NCBI RefSeq assembly: GCF_014650335.1
Contig: NZ_BMUT01000015.1
Span: 6,309 to 70,308, forward strand
Reading direction: 5' to 3'
DNA length: 64,000 nt
Source: Streptomyces hiroshimensis
GTDB taxonomy: Bacteria; Actinomycetota; Actinomycetes; Streptomycetales; Streptomycetaceae
Shown here: piece by piece, positions 59,236-64,000 of the stretch
How positions within the stretch are numbered: position 1 is the first letter of the stretch
Layout of the letters: every line of letters begins with the position of its first letter
Position numbers and translations under genes: made by a program
The notes under the pieces: model-generated
Told to the model about the DNA's origin: nothing
The model's input: the letters and a program-made list of their open reading frames with translations, nothing else
Databases searched by the model: none

Positions 59236-60900
59236 GTGGACCCACGACAGCTCCCCCGCAGCCTGACCGACCGCCGGCCGATCGCCCGCGGGCAGGACCT
59301 CGCACGCTCGGCGGCCGACAGCGCGGCCGACATATTCCACCCGCTGATCATCATCGCGCGCGGGCTGCGCGCCCTGGCGGCCGGCGCGTGGCGCAGGTGG
59401 CTGGAGACGCCGGGCGACCGGCGCGGGCCCACCCTGCTGCTGGTGGGGTCGTGCATCGCCATCGTGGCGCTCCTGCCGTACGGGCCCGTGCTCGCCGGCA
59501 TCACCCTGATGACGCTCGCCGCCTGGGCCGGGCGCGACCGCGACCCCGCGCACGAGACGGTGGTCCGCGAGGGCGAGGACGAGCGGCTCCAGGCCCTGTA
59601 CGAGGCCCTGGTGCCCTACCTGTCCGTCCCGGAGGACCCCGCGCCGCTCTACGCGCACGACGGCGACCGGGAAGAGGCGTTCGTGGCCCACGCCTTCGAC
59701 CACGGCGGCCGGCTCGTCTCCCTGGAGCTGCGCTATCCGGCCTACTTCACCGACGGCGAGCCGGAATCGCGGGCCAGGATCGAGCAGTTGCTGCAGATGA
59801 AGGCCGGGCGGGGGCGGGAGTACCGGTTCGACTGGTACGAGGAGGCCAACCGCCTCCACCTGCACGTCCTGCCCCCGCTGCCGACCGACGTCTTCGCCCA
59901 GCGGTTCGTGACCGCGCCCGGCGAGACCGTCCTGGGCTTCACCGACCCCGGCGCCGTGCACCGCACCCTGCCCGTCCTCCTCGACGACGCGGACTGCAGC
60001 GACGAGCCGCCGGTGCTGTGGCGTACGGGCCAGCGCTCCACCGAACCGCACCTGCTGGTCCTCGGCCGGCCCGCCGCCGGCACCAGCACGCTGCTGCGCT
60101 CGCTCGCGCTACAGGCCCTGCACCAGGGCGACATCCTGGCCGTCGACGGCAGCGGGTCCGGCGAGTTCGCCTTCCTGCGGGGCCGGGAGGGCGTCCTGGC
60201 CGTCGAGTCCTCGCCCGCCGGCGCCCTCGCCGCCCTGGAGTGGGCCTCCCACGAGACGGAGCGGCGCCTCCTCACGGCCAACCACGCCCGCCGACAGGGC
60301 CATCAGGCCCCCGAGGACGTCCGCCGCCCCCTGTGGATCGTCGTCGACCGGCCCACCGCGCTCAGCCACCTCGCCGCGGGCGAGGGCAGGACCGATCCCC
60401 AGGAGCTGCTGCAGGTGCCGCTGCGGCACGGGCGGATCGCGAACGTCACGGTCGTGGTGGGCGACCACCTGGACGACGCCGCGAGCACGTCCCAGCTCGC
60501 CGAGCCGGTGCTCACGCACACGCGCGCACGCGTGGTGCTCGGCGTCGTCACCGGCGAGCAGGTGCGGTCCGTGCTCGGCGCACCGCCGCAGAGCACGCCG
60601 CCGCCGGAGGCCCCGCCGGGGCGCGGCTACGCCCGCCTGGGCTCGGGCCCGGTACACCGGATACAGGTCCCGTCGACGCCCGACCCGTACGACGAGGACA
60701 CCTCCGACCGCGAACGGCAGGCGATCCTGGAGCTCCTGCCCGGGGCGACGGGGACGACGGGGACGACCGGGGCAGCACCCACGGGGACGGCGCCCGACCC
60801 CTGGCCTGCGGCCGGCAACGACTGGGCCGACGACGAATACGCCGAGGCCCCCACACACCCGGGCGGCGAGAACGGCCCCCTGTCGATACAGCCCACGTAA
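59236..60900 (+). CDS. FtsK/TraB-like membrane ATPase with degenerate P-loop
   Basis: 554 residues: a transmembrane pair at about 70-100 (LLLVGSCIAIVALLPYG), a middle domain, and an FtsK-like core with LVLGRPAAGTSTLLRSL. The P-loop lysine is replaced by Thr283 (GRPAAGTST), so normal ATP hydrolysis is doubtful. A Walker B-like strand is LWIVVDRPT. The C-terminus has Gly/Thr repeats. The GTG has AGGAGG upstream. Probably a DNA- or membrane-associated regulator related to actinobacterial conjugation/segregation proteins. Confidence 0.7.
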   Translation: MDPRQLPRSLTDRRPIARGQDLARSAADSAADIFHPLIIIARGLRALAAGAWRRWLETPGDRRGPTLLLVGSCIAIVALLPYGPVLAGITLMTLAAWAGRDRDPAHETVVREGEDERLQALYEALVPYLSVPEDPAPLYAHDGDREEAFVAHAFDHGGRLVSLELRYPAYFTDGEPESRARIEQLLQMKAGRGREYRFDWYEEANRLHLHVLPPLPTDVFAQRFVTAPGETVLGFTDPGAVHRTLPVLLDDADCSDEPPVLWRTGQRSTEPHLLVLGRPAAGTSTLLRSLALQALHQGDILAVDGSGSGEFAFLRGREGVLAVESSPAGALAALEWASHETERRLLTANHARRQGHQAPEDVRRPLWIVVDRPTALSHLAAGEGRTDPQELLQVPLRHGRIANVTVVVGDHLDDAASTSQLAEPVLTHTRARVVLGVVTGEQVRSVLGAPPQSTPPPEAPPGRGYARLGSGPVHRIQVPSTPDPYDEDTSDRERQAILELLPGATGTTGTTGAAPTGTAPDPWPAAGNDWADDEYAEAPTHPGGENGPLSIQPT

Positions 60901-61546
60901 CCCACCTCGCACAACCCGCGCACGGCGCGCCCCGAAGAAGCCGCACGCCCCGGCCGGCCCGGCACCGCCGGACACCTCGTCGCCGGTTACTCACCGCCGC
61001 GACGGAAAGAGGCCGCAGGCCCGGCAGACCGCGCGCCACCCAACGAATCCCACAAGCGCCCACACCCATGACCCGCCACGGCGGAAAGAGGGCACCGGCC
61101 CGGCAGGCCGTCCGCCACCCGGCGTTCAAACACCCACCTCCTGCTTCCGCCGCGGCGGCGCCCAACCCCCACGGCGCAGTTCCGGCGGTGCCAGGCACAC
61201 CCCAGGCCAGCCCGGCACCGCCGGACCCCTTGTCGCCAGTTGCTCGCCGCCGCGGCGGAAAGAAGGCACCAGCCCCGGCAGGCCGTCCGCCACCCGGCGG
61301 ATTTCGCGGGCGCCCACGCTCATGGCCCCGCCGTGGCGGAAAGAGGCCGCGGGCAGAGCAGGCTGCTCGCCGCCCGGCGCTCAAAGCCCCCCGCTTCCGC
61401 CGCAACGGCGCTCAACCCCCGCGGCGCGGATCCGGCGGTGCCCGCACACGCCTCAAGCCGGTACGGCACCGCCGAACAGATCGTTGCGGGCCACCGGTGG
61501 GACGAAGGCGCCGGCCCGGCAGACCGGCGCCTTCAGGCGGGCGCCT
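60901..61546. repeat. 646-bp field of imperfect-palindromic repeats
   Basis: No gene. CCCGGCACCGCCGG is at 60958 and 61211, each with CGGAAAGA 45 bp on, as in the 20.1-kb copies. Inverted copies (CTTCCGCC, then TCCGGCGGTGCC 37 bp later) are at 61144 and 61394. Further GGCGGAAAGAGG fragments are at about 61078 and 61335. Neighbouring direct and inverted copies can form long imperfect hairpins. The field separates the FtsK-like gene from the convergent MocR gene. Confidence 0.88.
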
Positions 61547-63070
61547 TCACGCCACATACGTCCGCGGTGCCTCCACCGCGGCGGTCGCGCCGCTCGCCAC
61601 CAGGCGGGCGGCCTCCGCCAGGCGGGAGGCGGCCTCCTCCGCGACCGCGCCGGTGACGGTGAACGGCAGCCGGACGTAGCCCTCGAAGGCGCCGTCGACG
61701 CCGAAGCGGGGGCCCGAGGGCACCCGTACGCCGAGGCGTTCGCCCGCCTCGGCGATCCGCGAACCGGACAGACCACCGGTGCGCACCCACAGGGTGAGCC
61801 CGCCGCGCGGCACGGTGAACTCCCACTCGGGCAGGTGGCGCCGGACCGCCGCGACGACGGCGTCGCGGCTCTCCCGCATCGTGGTGCGCCGTATGTCGAG
61901 GGCGGCGTCCCAGCCCTCGGTGGTCAGCAGCCAGTTGACGGCGAGCTGTTCGAGCACGGGCGTGCCGAGGTCGGCGTAGGCGCGGGCGGCGACCAGACTG
62001 CGGATGACCTCCGGCGCGGCCCGCACCCAGCCGATCCGCAGGCCCGCCCAGAAGGACTTGCTGGCGGACCCCACGGTGATGACGGCGTTGCCCGCGGGGT
62101 CGAAGGCGCAGACGGGGCGCGCCAGTTCCAGGCCCGGCTCCAGGCAGAGGTCGGCCATGGTCTCGTCGGCGACGAGCAGGGTGCCCGCGGCGCGCGCCGC
62201 TTCGACGAGCTGCCGTCGCTGCTCCTCGGTGGCGAGGGCACCGGTCGGGTTGTGGAAGTCGCCGATGACGTAGGCCATGCGGGGGGCGGCGTCGCGCAGC
62301 ACCTGGCGCCAGGCGGGCAGGTCCCAGCTGCCGAGCCCGTCGGCCATCGCGACGGGCACGAGGCGGGCGCCGGCCTCGCGCATGAGCTGGAGGACGTTGG
62401 CGTACGAGGGCGAGTCGACGGCGACGCGCTCGCCGCGCCCGGCGATGAGCCGGCAGATGGCGGCGACGGCCCCCATGGCCCCCGTGGTGATCATGATCTG
62501 CTGGGGCATGGTGGGGACGCCGCGGGCGGTGTAGCGGTCGGCGATGGCCTGGCGCAGGGCGGGCAGGCCGGCGGGGTAGTCGCCGTGGGTGGCCGCATAG
62601 GGCGGCAGCTCCTCCAGCGCGCCCTGGACGGCGCGGCCGAGCCAGGGCTCGGGGGCGGGCAGGGTGGCGCAGCCGAGGTCGATGACCGAGCCGGCGGCCT
62701 CCGGGGGCAGCGGGTCCAGGGCGCGGGTGGGCAGCGGGTTGCCGGCGGGCACCGCGGTCCAGCTGCCGGCGCCGCGCCGGGACTCCAGGAAGCCCTCGCT
62801 GCGCAGGGCCTCGTAGGCCGCGGCGACGGTGGTGCGGCTGACGGAGAGCGCGGCGGCGAGCTCCCGCTCGGCGGGCAGCCGGGCGGCGACGGGGATGCGG
62901 CCTTCGAGGACGAGCAGGCGGATGCCGTCCGCGAGCGAGCGGTAGGCCGGGGCCCGGCGGCCGCCGAGCGGTGTGACGGTGCCGCGGCCGCCCTGCGTCT
63001 CGCGCTCGCGCTGCGAGCCGAGGAGACGGGCGAGCTTCTGCGCTCCCACCGAGGAGGTCCAATGACTCAT
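61547..63070 (-). CDS. MocR-family regulator (GntR wHTH plus aminotransferase-like domain)
   Basis: 507 residues: an N-terminal GntR winged helix (LPAERELAAALSVSRTTVAAAYEAL, residues ~65-90) and a class I aminotransferase-fold domain with the PLP-lysine region GSASKSFWAGLRIGW. MocR proteins use PLP as sensor. The divergent neighbour is a YczE-type membrane protein; the MocR/YczE pairing is conserved in many bacteria. ATG 63068-63070 chosen. Confidence 0.9.
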   Translation of the reverse strand: MSHWTSSVGAQKLARLLGSQRERETQGGRGTVTPLGGRRAPAYRSLADGIRLLVLEGRIPVAARLPAERELAAALSVSRTTVAAAYEALRSEGFLESRRGAGSWTAVPAGNPLPTRALDPLPPEAAGSVIDLGCATLPAPEPWLGRAVQGALEELPPYAATHGDYPAGLPALRQAIADRYTARGVPTMPQQIMITTGAMGAVAAICRLIAGRGERVAVDSPSYANVLQLMREAGARLVPVAMADGLGSWDLPAWRQVLRDAAPRMAYVIGDFHNPTGALATEEQRRQLVEAARAAGTLLVADETMADLCLEPGLELARPVCAFDPAGNAVITVGSASKSFWAGLRIGWVRAAPEVIRSLVAARAYADLGTPVLEQLAVNWLLTTEGWDAALDIRRTTMRESRDAVVAAVRRHLPEWEFTVPRGGLTLWVRTGGLSGSRIAEAGERLGVRVPSGPRFGVDGAFEGYVRLPFTVTGAVAEEAASRLAEAARLVASGATAAVEAPRTYVA

Positions 63071-63223
63071 TCGAATCGGTCCACCTTCCGAAGATTGGCC
63101 ATGGATCTTGCGTCCACCTGTTGTCCAGACTGTCATGCGGCAGGCCACTTGCACCACTGCAGGTGGTCGCGACTTATGCCGTCCACACCGCCTTCGGGCC
63201 GTGCCGAGTGTCAGGAGAAACCG
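63071..63223. promoter_or_regulatory. MocR-type operator region between mocR and yczE
   Basis: GTCCACCT occurs as direct repeats at 63079-63086 and 63112-63119, 33 bp apart (about three turns), and an inverted AGGTGG is at 63161-63166. Direct repeats are the usual architecture of MocR operators. Probably controls the divergent membrane protein gene. Confidence 0.55.
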
Positions 63224-63985
63224 TTGTCCGCATCAGGGGGACCGTCGGAAGGACCGTCGGAAGGCGCGCCCGAGGGGGCGTCGGGAGAGGCGTCCGGAGG
63301 GGCGCCCGGGCGGACGCCCGCAGGGGCGTCCCTCGCCCGCCGGCTGCTGCAGCTCTACGTCGGACTCGCGCTGTACGGGGCGAGCGCGGGGCTGCAGCTG
63401 CGGGCAGGTCTGGGGCTCGCGCCGTGGGACGTACTGAACCAGGGCGTCGCGAAGCACATGGGGATGTCGATCGGCACGGCGTCGATCGCGATCGGCGCCC
63501 TGGTGCTGCTGCTGTGGATCCCGCTGCGGCAGCGCCCCGGCCTGGGCACGGTCTCCAACGTCCTGGTCATCGGCCTGGCCATGGACGCGACGCTGAGCCT
63601 GGTGCCCGACCCGCGGTCGCTGTGGATACGGATCCCGCTGCTGGCCTTCGCGGTGGCCCTGTGCGCGGTGGCGACCGGACTGTACATCTCGGCCAGGTTC
63701 GGCCCGGGCCCGCGCGACGGGCTGATGACGGGGCTGCACCGGCGGACGGGGCGCTCGGTGCGGCTGGTGCGGACGTGCATCGAGGTGGTCGTGCTGGCCA
63801 CGGGGTTCGTGCTGGGCGGCTCGGTGGGCCTGGGCACGGTCTTCTACGCCCTGGCCATCGGCCCGCTGTCGCAGTTCTTCCTGCGCCTGTTCGCCCTTCC
63901 GGAGCCTGCCGCTCCGGCCCCCGTGCACCCGGCCGCGCACCCTCCCGTACGCCCGGCCGAGCGTGAAGTTCCGGACCTGGTTTAG
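63224..63985 (+). CDS. YczE/YitT-like integral membrane protein
   Basis: 253 residues from a TTG at 63224 (AGGAG at 63213-63217); ATG 63176 with AGGTGG upstream is the alternative. After a ~35-residue Ser/Gly/Glu/Ala repeat tail come five to six transmembrane helices of the YczE family: YVGLALYGASAGLQLRAGLG, LAPWDVLNQG, GPGPRDGLMTGLHRRTG and VLGGSVGLGTVFYALAIGP. Substrate unknown; regulated by the adjacent MocR. Confidence 0.82.
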   Translation: MSASGGPSEGPSEGAPEGASGEASGGAPGRTPAGASLARRLLQLYVGLALYGASAGLQLRAGLGLAPWDVLNQGVAKHMGMSIGTASIAIGALVLLLWIPLRQRPGLGTVSNVLVIGLAMDATLSLVPDPRSLWIRIPLLAFAVALCAVATGLYISARFGPGPRDGLMTGLHRRTGRSVRLVRTCIEVVVLATGFVLGGSVGLGTVFYALAIGPLSQFFLRLFALPEPAAPAPVHPAAHPPVRPAEREVPDLV

Positions 63986-64000
63986 GCCCGGACGAAGCGG

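Noticed and set aside
1..64000. Insertion sequences, prophage, tRNA or rRNA genes
   Set aside because: No transposase or integrase-like protein, no terminal repeats with target duplications, and no cloverleaf or rRNA-like segment was found by eye; a tRNAscan run would be the decisive check.

Overview
The window is high-GC DNA with the codon bias, GTG/TTG starts, overlapping ATGA/GTGA gene junctions, a conservon (cvnABCD) and an Actinobacteria-type gene set of a Streptomyces chromosome. I see no rRNA, tRNA, transposase, integrase or CRISPR array. It looks like chromosomal arm or shoulder DNA, with housekeeping metabolism interleaved with accessory and natural-product genes.

Layout. 0-7.7 kb: a truncated gene end, acetoacetyl-CoA synthetase, a GH31 alpha-glycosidase with a TTA codon, a secreted VanX-type D,D-dipeptidase and glycerol kinase. 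7.7-11.8 kb: cvnA-B-C-D, a GTPase-linked sensor-kinase-like conservon. 12-14.2 kb: two small membrane proteins and an EgtD-like methyltransferase (also TTA-containing). 14.3-22 kb: a three-gene SMC/kleisin-like system (1591, 307 and 507 aa) that resembles MukBEF/MksBEF/Wadjet JetABC but has no adjacent nuclease gene. 22-27.7 kb: a pyroglutamate module. Pcp releases 5-oxoproline, DUF969/DUF979 membrane proteins probably transport it, PxpABC opens it to glutamate, and a divergent GntR regulator sits beside two perfect palindromes. 27.7-28.5 kb: two small proteins. 28.8-33.8 kb: a four-gene unit with an unusual P450, an alpha/beta-hydrolase-like protein lacking its nucleophile, a fatty-acid alpha-dioxygenase-like haem enzyme and a coiled-coil protein. 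34.4-38.6 kb: a winged-helix protein, an OmpR/HK two-component system and a SEDS (FtsW/RodA) protein. 38.8-47.4 kb: P450 plus ferredoxin, carboxylesterase, ATP-dependent DNA ligase, a secreted glycosidase and a second carboxylesterase.

47.5-58 kb is the best candidate for an undescribed system. It holds an ABC exporter, a sulfotransferase, a stand-alone YcaO, two SAM methyltransferases, an unannotated 29-residue acidic peptide with a good ribosome binding site (53673-53762), a hairpin, an HExxH-type peptide-modification protein, a 2OG-Fe(II) oxygenase, a sugar-nucleotide epimerase and a glycosyltransferase. I read it as a RiPP cluster whose candidate precursor has no Cys, Ser or Thr, so the YcaO would act on backbone amides (amidine or thioamide chemistry). 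58.2-64 kb: an ankyrin protein, a small membrane protein with an FtsK-like ATPase lacking the P-loop lysine, a large repeat field, and a divergent MocR/YczE pair.

Two genome-scale patterns run through the window. First, a dispersed imperfect-palindromic repeat family (CCCGGCACCGCCGG, then GCGGAAAGA 44 bp downstream) occurs at 20.0-20.4 kb and 60.9-61.5 kb, with a possible relative at 33.9-34.3 kb. Second, short tandem duplications repeatedly straddle or directly follow stop codons (at least nine gene ends), and short in-frame repeats expand several protein termini. Everything here was read by eye; family names are from motif recognition, not database searches.
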